Shown here: positions 1 through 9,500 of the stretch, piece after piece | Layout: each line of letters starts with the position of its first letter | How positions within the stretch are numbered: the first letter of the stretch is position 1 | NCBI GenBank assembly: GCA_000444245.1 | Contig: ATSW01038918.1 | Coordinates: 1 to 21,207, forward strand | Length of the DNA: 21,207 nt | Direction of reading: 5' to 3' | From: Botryllus schlosseri | Taxonomy: Eukaryota > Chordata > Ascidiacea > Stolidobranchia > Styelidae | Program-made: the position numbers and the translations under genes | The notes under the pieces: model-generated | Databases searched by the model: none | What the model saw: only the letters and a program-made list of their open reading frames with translations | Told to the model about the DNA's origin: nothing

Positions 1-75
1 AGAATTGGAAAGAACCTTGTATATCAACAATCGTATCACCAAAAATGACGTCACACGCATGTAATTTCGAATAAT
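1..75. repeat. Dispersed repeat, family 'ATTTTCGGCTGACACTCG' (partial, cut by window edge)
   Basis: AACAATCGTATCACC and ATGACGTCACRSG at 27-58 match 8934-8965 nearly base for base. The part upstream in the family consensus lies off the left edge. Confidence 0.6.
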
Positions 76-143
76 CGGGGCGAAGAGATCGCAATGTACT
101 CAACAAGCGTGATATCATCAATTCGTGGCTTCTCGTTTCTTAG

Positions 144-292
144 ATTCCCGGACAAAAATGCTGCTACAACGGCTGTTTGAACGCGTGCGTGCACAATGTT
201 TGGCCACCGCCGTTGATCGATTGGCAGACGCGTTCGAGCGAAAACGCAACCGAAGATATTAGCGGCAACCTTGAAGATTTATACGAAGGAAA
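144..292 (+). CDS. WFDC1: WFDC1-like exon A (WAP core)
   Basis: The acceptor is a pyrimidine-rich tract ending TTTCTTAG at 143 and the donor is GTATGT at 293. The exon reads in phase 0 for 49 codons plus 2 nt, beginning IPGQKCCYNGCLNACVHN and ending NLEDLYEG. It supplies the vicinal CC and the later cysteines of the WAP domain and the PPP-LIDW segment. Read-through past the donor meets a stop within four codons, which supports splicing here. Confidence 0.82.
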
Positions 293-1651
293 GTATGTGG
301 CTTAAGGTGCGAGCCTTGACGGAAGCGATAGTCGCGCGATGCATCGTTGCGTCCGCGAAACAGATCATCTCGGCCAGAGTATAACGAACATGAGCGATGT
401 GCGCTGTCACCGCTTAGAATGAAAAGTTTTACGGAATGATTTTTTTTTGCTTTAGATTCCGATTCAAAACGGTATATTATATAGGCGTTTGTTACAAATA
501 ACGCCCTTTCATTGATAAGAAATAAAGACGGACAATTAAAAAGTAGACGGACGCTCAATATTTTGGCTTTATAGCGTTTTTTACCTTAAAAAAACTTAAA
601 TATTTCGCCCTCATGTATGTAAATTAGGTGTATCCGCACATAATGTTAGGATTGTATTACTTATCTTTATTTCTGGTTGGAACTGTCTGTCCTTTCGAAA
701 TAGCTTGGCCTGAAGTTTTTTTAACTTGATTTAAGAACCACTGCCCACGCAGTCTTGTTTCAGTTAGGATATCGCGGTACGTTGAGCATAAAACCATGTT
801 AACGTATTTGTTTCATTTGACCGTGTGTTTGTTTTTCACAATGAGCAGACAATGCGGGGCTGTCTAAAACGGTAGGCCTATAAAGTAGGCTACAAGCTGT
901 AAAATGTCAAAGGATAAGTTCACCGACAGCGCAAACATCTACGATACAAACGAAATGCGGGTTTTTTGACTTTGTAAACAATTTTGACAATTTTTTGATC
1001 TAACCCTACAATTTTGGAAAAATCTTGACTTATTTTGACATGTCAAAAAAATCGCCCTAGTAATCAGTTACATCACAATGCACCAATGGCATCTTTTTAC
1101 CGCACTTTTATGTCCGCCCCTGGATTCCCCAAGAATAGTCAGATATCAGTGGCGTACATAATCATAATAGTATAGACGTCCGGTGAGCCAGCAATGAATT
1201 TGCACGTTACTCGCAGGTCTAGATTGACTGATTCCCAAATTATCTCAATGGGATAATCACGATGTGTTTCAGTCTAGAATTTGACATCATTCCGGGTGAT
1301 ATGCTCATTAAGTCACACCATGGTGACACAATCGTGGAAATGTGTTCAACGACTGCAATCGATGGTGATATCCCAATGAAATGTCCGCACGGGTAAGTTT
1401 ATCGGCTAACTCTGTATTTTGTAATTGAACATTCTGTGTGTAGGATATGCTGTTTGATTCCAATCCAGCCATCTGCCAGTAAAGTGTATAGGATTCTGCT
1501 GTATCTGAGCTAATTGGAAATAATCGACAGGTACGAATGTCACGTGGAAAGCGCCGGCGACCCGACCAACGGTATCCCCGACCGAGGAAGGTGCATTGCT
1601 ATCAACGAAAATGCCCCGGATTTCTCTTTACCGGAATACTCATATTATTGA
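144..1651 (+). CDS. WFDC1: WFDC1/ps20-like WAP-domain secreted protein, C-terminal part (3 exons; 5' exons off left edge)
   Basis: Three exons, 144-292, 1273-1392 and 1531-1651, join in phase (2/1, then 2/1) to give about 129 residues ending at TGA 1649-1651. Seen: the first exon has the WAP four-disulfide-core signature QKCCYNGC followed by NAC, then a proline run and PLIDW. The second has EMCSTTAIDG and a CPHG that continues into the third as YECHV, then GIPDRGRC. Known from memory: vertebrate WFDC1 (ps20), a secreted WAP protein reported to be growth-inhibitory, has the same order of motifs: CCYNGC, a PPP-xx-DW segment, ACSTTEDG, CPSGYECH and GIPNRGQC. The product ends soon after the last cysteine (SLPEYSYY), so it lacks the basic tail I recall in the vertebrate protein. 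The signal peptide and first WAP cysteines must lie in exons to the left. The family call is strong; one-to-one orthology is inferred. Confidence 0.85.
293..1272 (+). other. WFDC1-like intron, about 980 nt
   Basis: No exon, RNA gene or complete mobile element is recognised here. The stretch is AT-rich from about 420, with low-complexity runs of T and A around 440 and 960-1050. The open stretch on the - strand at 259-558 lacks any recognisable domain and is treated as chance. Confidence 0.6.
1273..1392 (+). CDS. WFDC1: WFDC1-like exon B
   Basis: The acceptor is TGTTTCAG at 1272 and the donor is GTAAGT at 1393. The exon has 1 nt, 39 codons and 2 nt, with the phase needed on both sides. It encodes EFDIIPGDMLIK, then VEMCSTTAIDGD and MKCPHG. 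The CSTT and CPxGYECH motifs are the conserved post-WAP cysteine region of WFDC1. Confidence 0.82.
1531..1651 (+). CDS. WFDC1: WFDC1-like terminal exon C
   Basis: The acceptor is AATCGACAG at 1530. The exon completes the glycine codon begun in exon B and reads YECHVESAGDPTNGIPDRGR, then C-IAINENAPDF, ending SYY and TGA at 1649-1651. The final cysteine pairs the family pattern GIPxRGxC. A canonical AATAAA lies 9 nt after the stop, so the 3' UTR is very short. Confidence 0.82.
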
Positions 1652-1660
1652 ACTTTACCG

Positions 1661-1666
1661 AATAAA
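1661..1666 (+). promoter_or_regulatory. Poly(A) signal AATAAA of the WFDC1-like gene
   Basis: Canonical AATAAA hexamer 9 nt after the TGA of the WFDC1-like gene. It is the first such hexamer downstream and fits a very short 3' UTR, although a distal site is possible. Confidence 0.6.
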
Positions 1667-1885
1667 CCTAGCGAAGATTGCTTAGTGCAGCGATACGGCA
1701 TTTCTTGAAGAATAAAATTCGCGACAAAAGCTATAAAAAAGCTTCTTCTGAGATTTGGTCCATGAAGTGTATTACAAGCCGCTTATTGTATACTGCTGTC
1801 TCAGTAATACACGAAACTGAACCTTACACAAAATTGAACCACAAAAATACGAATTTGCAAGGAACACGTTGAATATGAATAGTTA

Positions 1886-2198
1886 CTCCAAGTCGTCTCG
1901 AGGTCGTCATATCTTTTCAGCCTATCGCAATCTTATGCTTGTTGTTCAACATAAAATTACGTTCTTAGCACCATGGTCAAGATTGCGTATAAAGAAATGC
2001 ACCATGCAATCTTGTGGTGTTTTGAAATGATAAAATTTCCAAACAAACAAACGAACGAACAATCCTTTTCACTACACCGCCAGTGAAGGATCAGTTTTAC
2101 CCATTCAATTAAATTTATTATTAACAATTTCACCATTAAAGTACACCACAAGACTGCGATACAATAAAAAGATGGGGAGGTGCCGAAACGACTTGGAG
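1886..2198. mobile_element. TA-flanked inverted-repeat element (Tc1/mariner-like MITE)
   Basis: The ends are inverted repeats: CTCCAAGTCGT at 1886 and ACGACTTGGAG ending at 2198. More degenerate complementarity runs inward for about 60 nt (CGCAATCTTATG on the left against CAAGACTGCG on the right). Both ends are flanked by TA (1884-1885 and 2199-2200), the target duplication typical of Tc1/mariner elements. There is no coding capacity. A related fragment lies at 6925-6995, where the same CACCACAAGATTGCGATAAA core recurs. The family assignment rests on the TA flank only. Confidence 0.55.
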
Positions 2199-2199
2199 T

Positions 2200-2950
2200 A
2201 GTCTTTGAAATCAGACACCCACTAATGGCCTAGGCTGGGAGCGGGCAACTTACGGCCCGCGACTGGATTTTGAGCGGCCCGCAGAGAGTTTCTACCGTGA
2301 AAGTGAAACTCTAATCTGAAAGTATTGACAACTTTTATGCGTCACAGAATGATAAGTGACAAGGATTGAATGCTAGCCGAAACTGAGAAGGGTTGAAGTT
2401 GATGGCAGACACCCAAAGATTTTGCAGCGTAATAGAATCAAAACAACGCTTAGGCAAAGGCGACGAAAGCGTAGCGAGGCGTGTCGTCTTTTATATTGAC
2501 TGTCCGTCGGCGACTTGAGCATCTCAAGGCATACAATGAAAATGCCGTCATGACAACGTGACGCCGAGGTATACACACAAAAGACTTCGTACGAAATGCC
2601 CGCGTGAACGATACATTCGTGCGGTACGTAATTGATACTACAATGATATTGAGGTAATCCATCATTACAAGAAATATGAGCTATATACGTGTTCACTGTT
2701 CAGTGTTCAATTATATATAGAAAGCAAAGGTAGCCTAGTGTCGATAATGCGAGCTTGAAATCCGTAATTAGGACAAGTGACATGCGAAAGAGGGTTTATA
2801 TTAGCCGGGAAGTACGCCGAATAACTTCATTCGAGTGACGTGGATATGTGCAGTGCACTTGTCCAGTACATAGCACAATTAATTCGACGGAATACTATTT
2901 TTGCATCAGGTATATCAACTCATAGACTTAATTGTTTGCGGGCCATCGCA
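2200..2950. other. Upstream region of the RIIa-domain gene, with a degenerate GC-rich hAT-like fragment
   Basis: Around 2235-2290 the sequence GGGCAACTTACGGCCCGCGA and a following GCGGCCCGCAGAG resemble the terminal segment of hAT transposons that carry repeated CGGCCCGC, but no second end or target duplication is visible. A TATATATA-like stretch at 2711-2718 lies about 235 nt before the chosen ATG and could be a core promoter. Nothing else is recognised. Confidence 0.4.
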
Positions 2951-3127
2951 ATGGCGGAATCAGATGAAAAGGTATTGCTTACGGAACCAGCCGACCTTCA
3001 GCCCAGCCCTGCTCCACACTCGTCAGCAGAGCAGTATTTGGACGCGGATGCCATACCTCAATATGAGGATCCGTACGAAAAAGCGGTGTCGTACATGGAA
3101 AAACACCACATACTTCACGTATTTAGA
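2951..3127 (+). CDS. RIIa-domain gene exon 1
   Basis: Begins MAESDEKVLLTEP and ends MEKHHILHVFR. The donor GTATGT follows directly at 3128, in phase 0. The first helix of the docking domain is here. Confidence 0.75.
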
Positions 3128-3800
3128 GTATGTATACAAAATTGTTCATCGGAGTTATAGATGTACTTGTACAATTAGAGTTGCATTTAAAACAAACGGT
3201 GTTTTGAAACACTTTGTTTAAATCATGTTTTGAACAGTGTTTTAAATTAATGCCTTTAAAAAAATTGTGTTTTCTCAAAGTTGTAAAATTTTGATATCGA
3301 TTGTGTAAATACTTTCCAAAAAAAACATGTTGTATGGGCCTACGGACAATTACTATATAGCCGACGTACATCGATATGGGATGGTTGTAACCCTCAAAAT
3401 AGTCGGTTCAACGACAATGGTACAGAGATTTTGTCAGGAGCTATATTTACCCTATATTTTCAATTGTCAATGTCAATCCACTATGGTGTCACAATTGAAT
3501 ATTCGTGACGTCATGGCTTAAAAAAACATGTTTTAAGCAAGGGCCTTATTCTAAACATGTTTGTTTTAAATTGATTTTTGTTTTAAATGCAACCATATGT
3601 ACAATGCTGCAAGATAAATCATAGCCAATTCATGCTATTGGTAAAGCTATTCAACAATCTTATACCAGGAAATCACCGAACACATGGTATATGCACGACC
3701 GGACGATCCCTTACAGTTCATGGTCACAGAGGTGGAAAACATGATGAAAGAAAGAGAACGAAGGGTTACCGAGATGGTTCAGAAATCCAATTCGCCTTAG
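2951..3800 (+). CDS. Small RIIa/DPY30-like docking-domain protein (102 aa, 2 exons)
   Basis: Exons 2951-3127 (59 codons) and 3669-3800 (43 codons plus TAG) join in phase 0. The N-terminal 45 residues are acidic and proline-rich, without a domain. The C-terminal part has YMEKHHILHVFREITEHMVY, then ARPDDPLQFM and a charged helix rich in Glu, Arg and Lys. Known: this matches the helix-turn-helix of RIIa-type dimerisation-docking domains (x-L-xx-x-T-xx-xxx-P-DP-x-F), used by PKA regulatory subunits and by several sperm and cilium proteins; TEX55-like proteins are the closest I recall. The product is therefore probably a dimerising adaptor that binds an AKAP-like helix, perhaps in cilia or sperm tails; this is inference. 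The ATG at 2951 was chosen for its good context (GCAATGG). An in-frame ATG at 2840 would add an unlikely hydrophobic, basic extension. Confidence 0.75.
3176..3597. mobile_element. hAT-type MITE in the RIIa-gene intron, with 8-bp target duplication
   Basis: The element is 422 bp, flanked by the direct repeat TGTACAAT (3168-3175 and 3598-3605). Its ends are inverted repeats: TAGAGTTGCATTTAAAAC on the left and GTTTTAAATGCAACCATA on the right. The 8-bp duplication and TAG-type terminus fit the hAT superfamily. The interior is AT-rich with further imperfect GTTTTAAA/ATGTTTT inversions and no transposase. It occupies most of the only intron of the gene. Confidence 0.75.
3669..3800 (+). CDS. RIIa-domain gene exon 2
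   Basis: The acceptor is TTATACCAG at 3668. The exon reads EITEHMVYARPDDPLQFMVT, then EVENMMKERERRVTEM and the end SNSP with TAG 3798-3800. It holds the second helix and the PDDPLQFM motif, then a charged helical tail. Confidence 0.75.
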   Translation, partial: EITEHMVYARPDDPLQFMVTEVENMMKERERRVTEMVQKSNSP

Positions 3801-4028
3801 CTAGCATTATATTACATCCTTACATGATTCTGATTTCAGTCTCGCAACATTTTCCACTAGTTAGCACCATTTTTGTCTACTGAATGCTCCCTGATTGCCA
3901 GAAGCAGGAACACTGTGCTGTTGTACATGTATACTGAACACGACGGACGTAACTCCACGCCGCTCCTTTCATTTAGCGGACGCCGCAATCATATCGTGAA
4001 TATTGTGTGATATATATCACTTGGAGCA

Positions 4029-4034
4029 AATAAA
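4029..4034 (+). promoter_or_regulatory. Poly(A) signal AATAAA of the RIIa-domain gene
   Basis: Canonical AATAAA about 230 nt after the TAG, the first on this strand downstream of the gene. Confidence 0.55.
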
Positions 4035-4049
4035 GTACGAACATGAGCT

Positions 4050-6426
4050 TGGACTGATTACAGCAGGGGTCGATAACTCAAAACGGGTCTCGGGTCATTT
4101 TTCAAATTTCGCAGAGGCCGGGGGCCGCATGGATTCAATATCGAGATACAATTGGCAGCACGCAGTTTAATAACCACACGGTGTGCGCTCTAACACGGGC
4201 GACGGGCATACAGTTGCCACAAAAGAAATAATATTTTATTAAAAATATCATGACCATCATTTTCATTCTATTTTAAAATATGAGCTGAGTACGATACCTG
4301 ACAACGCTTTTCAGAAGAAGATATTGAAGTTACCTAGACATGATATTTGCTGAAAAACTATCGCTCAGAACTCATGAACTTCATCGCGTGGGGATAAGCC
4401 TTAATAAGTCGTTTACTAAGCGTCTTGCTCTTGGCAGTTTCTGGGCCATTGTACGTGAAGGCAATATGCCTATTCATATCAGCTAATTCTTCCTCCACGG
4501 AATGCTATTACCACCGGCGAAACCGCATCAACTAGTGAGGAATAGTGATATTGGGCACAGGAGAATAGCTTATTTCAAACAAGAGCAATATTTTTAAACT
4601 GAATAATCAATTTCAGTATTTTCAAATGTTTTACCAAGTCAGGGATATATCTATCTACACCTGTACCAAACGTGCTTCCGAAATATCAAATCAGGTTGGC
4701 GAGGCGACCCCTGGATTACAGAGATAGAGTTGGTTCACGTGTTCCAGAGAAGTCTAGTTATCCATGATCTCGTCCACTCGAGCTGAGCCAGTCGGCAGGC
4801 GCCATTATCACACACAAACTTTGAGCCTGTAAGCCGACGAGATTACTGCGAGAAATCTCTTTTTTTCTTTCGACCTAGAAATCAATCTCCTACAGATACA
4901 GCGTTCACGACAGTACCGTTTCGATGGCCTGACCGCTGATAGCTAGTCGTGTACCGCCTCTTCCCGTTGAAGCGACCAGTTTTCATGAAGTCAATTTCGG
5001 GTACGGAAGTTGCAGGGGTGCAGGCTATTGGTAAAATCTAGTATGTCCACCTGGGCGATTCAATTCCGGGTTGAGTACCACCCACCACGCTGAAATTACA
5101 GAAATAATCACCTAAAAATTCCGACTTTATCCGCAGCCACAAGGTAGCTGTTCACAGTTACAATGCATTTCAAATATTTCCCTTATTTATTTGTACCATG
5201 ACTAGGCTAATTCGCAGCACTTCGTGAGTCGCTAACAGTCTAAGACGATCCGACGGAAATGTCGCTCCACTCATTATACAACGCATTGAACATGGAGCAG
5301 ACGACCGCACAACACTTACGTTTATTATGAACATTCGTTCACATTTGTTTTTGATGCTGAGACACTCCAGCGGTGGAAATATTGTAACTATATTTTTATT
5401 GGTGGCTATCGTTACTCGAAAATTTCACTAATCCACTCGAATCATTACTGACACTAGTCTCGGAAGGATACTTCAGTGAAACCTCCCTCGTAGCAAAGAA
5501 GAACGCATCCACGTTATGGCTTGCTTGTATTTGGTGTCACGTAGTTCGTATATATAATAAGCGAGATAAAACACGTATCGACGTATAAATATATCTGAAT
5601 GGACCGTGAAAAGAATTAACTCACACAAGAATACTACAGAATCGGTCGAGGCTGAACTTCTCGAGCGTAAATCACAAAAATGTCGACATTAAAACGGGTA
5701 TTGAACTTTTACAAGTGCGGGGAACAAATCAAACAGAGACGGGCGGGCGTGAAGCCAGATTGCCTAAAGAGTGAAAATTATACTACACTAGAATTCGAAA
5801 CGTACAACATTGAGCTTCAGGAATATATACACCTCGCGCAGACCTGACTAAATGCCTTACGGCATAGGCATAGGATTGCAACAGAAATTCTGACATCTTT
5901 TTAAAATTTGATTAGAATTGTAGCTACACAGGATTTCCAAATTAGATTAGAATTCATGGGTTCATAAGAACGGAAAATGTCTGTACAGCAAGCTTGTCAC
6001 GTTTCACACTGTACTGATCTCCTGTAGTATTTCCAGGGAAACCACACAATAGATTAGAATTAAAAATTAAAGCATGGAAACATTTCACAAATTAGACTAG
6101 GACCAGATTACCGACATTTTAACAGCATACACTACACAGTGCTCAACAAATCAACCTAGTTAATAGTGGCAAGTTCTGAAATGAAATCGTAGATAGTGCG
6201 ATTAAGCAACTAAAAATCAGCGTGGTCGATATATTCGCGGTGTGAAAGTAACTGTATGTAGTCAAAAGTCTGAAAAGATTGTCGTAAATCTGTCAAAGTA
6301 AACTTAAATATTGCTATAGGTCAGAACAAAGCGCAATAGATGTCCGAGGAACTAGTCGCAATATTTGAATCTCGTCACAAACGAGGCAGAAAAAAAGAAA
6401 AAAAAATCACAATATAAAATCTGTTA
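4050..6426. other. Convergent intergenic region and ABCA 3' UTR
   Basis: No conserved exon was found on either strand. A CAGGGGTCGATAACTC terminus at about 4064, followed by GC-rich GGCCGGGGGCCGCATGG, looks like one end of a hAT element. The 3' UTR of the ABCA gene must begin just below 6427. On the - strand AATAAA occurs as TTTATT at 5395-5400, 5321-5326 and 5186-5191, all about 1 kb from the stop, so the true poly(A) site is uncertain. Positions 5900-6110 hold a dispersed repeat, described separately. Confidence 0.5.
5895..6110. repeat. Dispersed repeat with TTAGAATTGTAGCTACACA core
   Basis: The core GATTAGAATTGTAGCTACAC at about 5908 is followed by more AAATTAGATTAGAATT blocks to about 6110. 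The same arrangement recurs at 13785-13855 and 15705-15860, including the inner CAAGCTTGTC segment in the first and last copies. No ends or target duplications could be fixed; it may be a SINE or MITE. Confidence 0.5.
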
Positions 6427-6555
6427 TCACTGTTGTTCGTCGGCTTCGCGTTGTTGCTTGGCGAAGCTGAGGAAAACTTGCTCCAGCGTGGTCTGCGATA
6501 CCGAGTAATCTCGCAGCTGAAAGCGTTGTTTGGCCTCCTCCATTTGTCCGAAGAT
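6427..6555 (-). CDS. ABCA3-like: ABCA terminal exon 18
   Basis: Encodes [20 protein letters not shown], then [20 protein letters not shown] and QQ, with TGA at 6429-6427. [16 protein letters not shown] is the usual final ABCA motif. The acceptor is TCGTTTTCAG. A second in-frame stop (TAA) follows one nucleotide triplet region later in the 3' UTR. Confidence 0.95.
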   Translation of the reverse strand: MFGQMEEAKQRFQLRDYSVSQTTLEQVFLSFAKQQREADEQQ

Positions 6556-9500
6556 CTGAAAACGATAAAATTCGAAGCTGTGCCTGTTGAAACGATGGCG
6601 AATCAACGTATTCTTTCAACGCGCCTGTTTAGCGGCGCAGGCATGCATATATCATAAAGAGAGATTAAGAACAAGAGATTGTATTCTGCATTAGTAGCAG
6701 AGACGAGCTTGGATTAGGATTTTAAAAATGCAGATTTGATGATTTCGTCTAGATTTGGATTAGTGCTAGTGTTGAAATTTCTTTTTATCTTCAATTATCA
6801 CGTAATTAGTTCAGTTACCGGCATTGAACTTGGACGTAGACATGAGACGAAATGAATTATAGATCTGGACTTGAATCCGAAGACCGGATTTTGCATTTGG
6901 ATCGCTTTATTAGCATTGTCATCAAATCAAAACACCACAAGATTGCGATAAAATGGAGACACAGGACGGTGTTGAAACGACGGTGCAAAAACCCACCTTG
7001 GAAAGTATAAAATCCGTTCAACACAATAAGGCTGTTTCTGCTATAAAATTACACCTCTGCGCCGCTCCAAGATCTCCGAGATAATTTTCGAAATCAACTC
7101 ATCAAATATAGCATGAAGGGTTTTGGTATTTGTGCGATTCGATATCCAAACTAGTTAATTAAAATGACGGTACACTTGCCTCGAGATTGGGGATTCAGTT
7201 AAAAACAAATAAATGCGACTTACGGTGGCCAGAGAGAGATTGCTCCCGTCGCTGTTCGTCTTGGGCACTTGAAACGCGACCATGCCTTGATGTTCGTCTT
7301 TTATAATTGTACCTGAAAGTTTGACACGTCGCAATTACACTCACAAACGGGTTACTTTTATTCGCGATACACAGCACACAGCGCGCCAACGCCTTAGTGA
7401 CCAAATACGTAGGTTTTGCACTGTTGGTGGTCAAAGTCACTGTCGATACTCAAGCAGACGCATTGTTGTAAATACTTACCGTGTACAAATTTTAGTGGGG
7501 ATTTCCAAGTAAGTGAAAAAGTAATTATACTAGGCGTACTGTTATTAAGGACTAGTCTAAATCATAACCACTTGGGTAAGTGGTGCAGGAGGTAGGCAAA
7601 AACTACTTGGATTACTTTAAAAAGCAAGACTTCGTTAGTGACCACCTCTGGGTAGACAAACAACAAACACATATCGACATGACCTAAGTCTATACTTGTA
7701 TACTGAGAAATTGTATCCAAATCGAAGCAAGGACCTTTTAACATCGATATTCGCTCACCAGGGAATGTGTCGATCATGTATGATTTCACCGGGGCCAAAT
7801 CGCACTCGATGGCGGCCATCTTCACTTCCACCGAATAGCCCTGTCCGAATTTGGTTTTCAAATGTTGCGGACCGCCGATGCAGCGGAACTGTCCGTTGAC
7901 CATGATCGCGAGTCTTGTGCACAGGGCTTCGCATTCTTCCATACTGTCGCGAAAATCGGAACGCCATTATAGCCCCACGATAAACATTGATACAAATGAA
8001 TAATATATTCATATTGAAATAAACTCGAATATTTTCAGCTGACTCAACAACTATGCGACATAACGAATATATTACACAAAATTCCTAATCCATACTCTTC
8101 ACATATCGAGAGGTACGCGAATATAGACAGAGCACGCAGTAATGCAAACCTGTGGGAGGTCAGAATAACGCTTCTCTTGTTGGTACAAATTTGCGATATC
8201 GTGTCCCACATCTTCCTCCTGGCGCCGGGGTCCATTCCGGTGCTGGGTTCGTCCAGCAAGACCACGGCCGGACCGCCAACCAACGCAATCGCCGTACTCA
8301 GTTTTCGCTTGTTGCCACCGCTGCAAGATACCAGAGATAGCATGGATTCATAGTTGAAGGACAGGCTCTAATGATTTTGGCCGGATTCGGATTAGGACAT
8401 TTCATTACTAATCATTTTCAATTGCCACTGGACTTTTCAATACAGCCCTGGAATCGGACTTGGATTTAGACATGATACCAAGCTAATTATGGATTTAGAT
8501 ATGAACCTTAAATCAGTAATGGGATTTGGATACCAAATTCTTAAACCAGGTTAACTCTTCAAGACGCACACTGTTAATTGAAATTGCCACTCAAAAACCC
8601 AAGACTGACCTGTATGTCCCACACGGTTTATTAACGTGTTCCTCAAAATGCAGGAGTTTTGCGAGTTTTTTCACCACCGCGGGCACGTGTTCGCTTCTTA
8701 TTCCGCGCAGACGCGCGTACATTTGCAGAGTCTCGTAGCCTGTCATTTGATCGATCAGACCGTCAAATTGCGGGCAGTAGCCGATGTTCTGCTGAGCCTG
8801 AAATGGTAACGTAATAATATTATTCAATTGAATGGTGTATTCATATTGAAATAAACCGGAATATTTTCGGCTGACACTCGTCAGGGGTAATCGTCAGCAA
8901 CTAGTAAAGAATTGGGACGAACATTGCATATCAACAATCGTATCACCAGATATGACGTCACGGGTATGAAATTTCCATATAAATAATAAAAGAAGCCACC
9001 CACCAATTTCTTAGATATGACAATATCTCGATTGTCGATGTAAGCCGTTCCCATGGTGGGTCTGACGTCTCCTGTCAGCATTTTGAACGTCGTCGTTTTA
9101 CCGGCGCCGTTGATACCTAACAGGCCGAAGCATTCTCCTTTCGGAACGCCGAAAGACAAGTCGTCCACGGCTATGATTTGCCGCATTTTGCCGCTGTACG
9201 CCTGGAAAATGTAAAATCAGATTTTTTTAAAGACAGAATTTTGGTATAAGACACAGTCATTTACTATCTAGATCAGTGATTCCCAAATTTGTGTGCCAGC
9301 GTCAAAACACTGATGTAGTCTCTCATTCCCGACTCCGATCAAAGTGTACAGCTTTTGTTAACGGGCAGCAACGGGAAACACTGTTTTGATTAAATATTTG
9401 AGGCGGGAGCAATTACAAAGTTCAAGTCACGAGACAATTTTCACAGGGATTTTATTCGATGCCGACTCCACCCAAACGAATGAATTGTAGCCAAATCGAA

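Noticed and set aside
2840-2950. N-terminal extension of the RIIa-domain protein from ATG 2840
   Set aside because: The context is weak, the extension has no similarity to the family as recalled, and ATG 2951 has a better context; it is more likely 5' UTR.
4280-5800. Possible extra gene between the two convergent genes
   Set aside because: Stops are frequent in all frames, and no conserved motif or plausible exon chain was seen on either strand.
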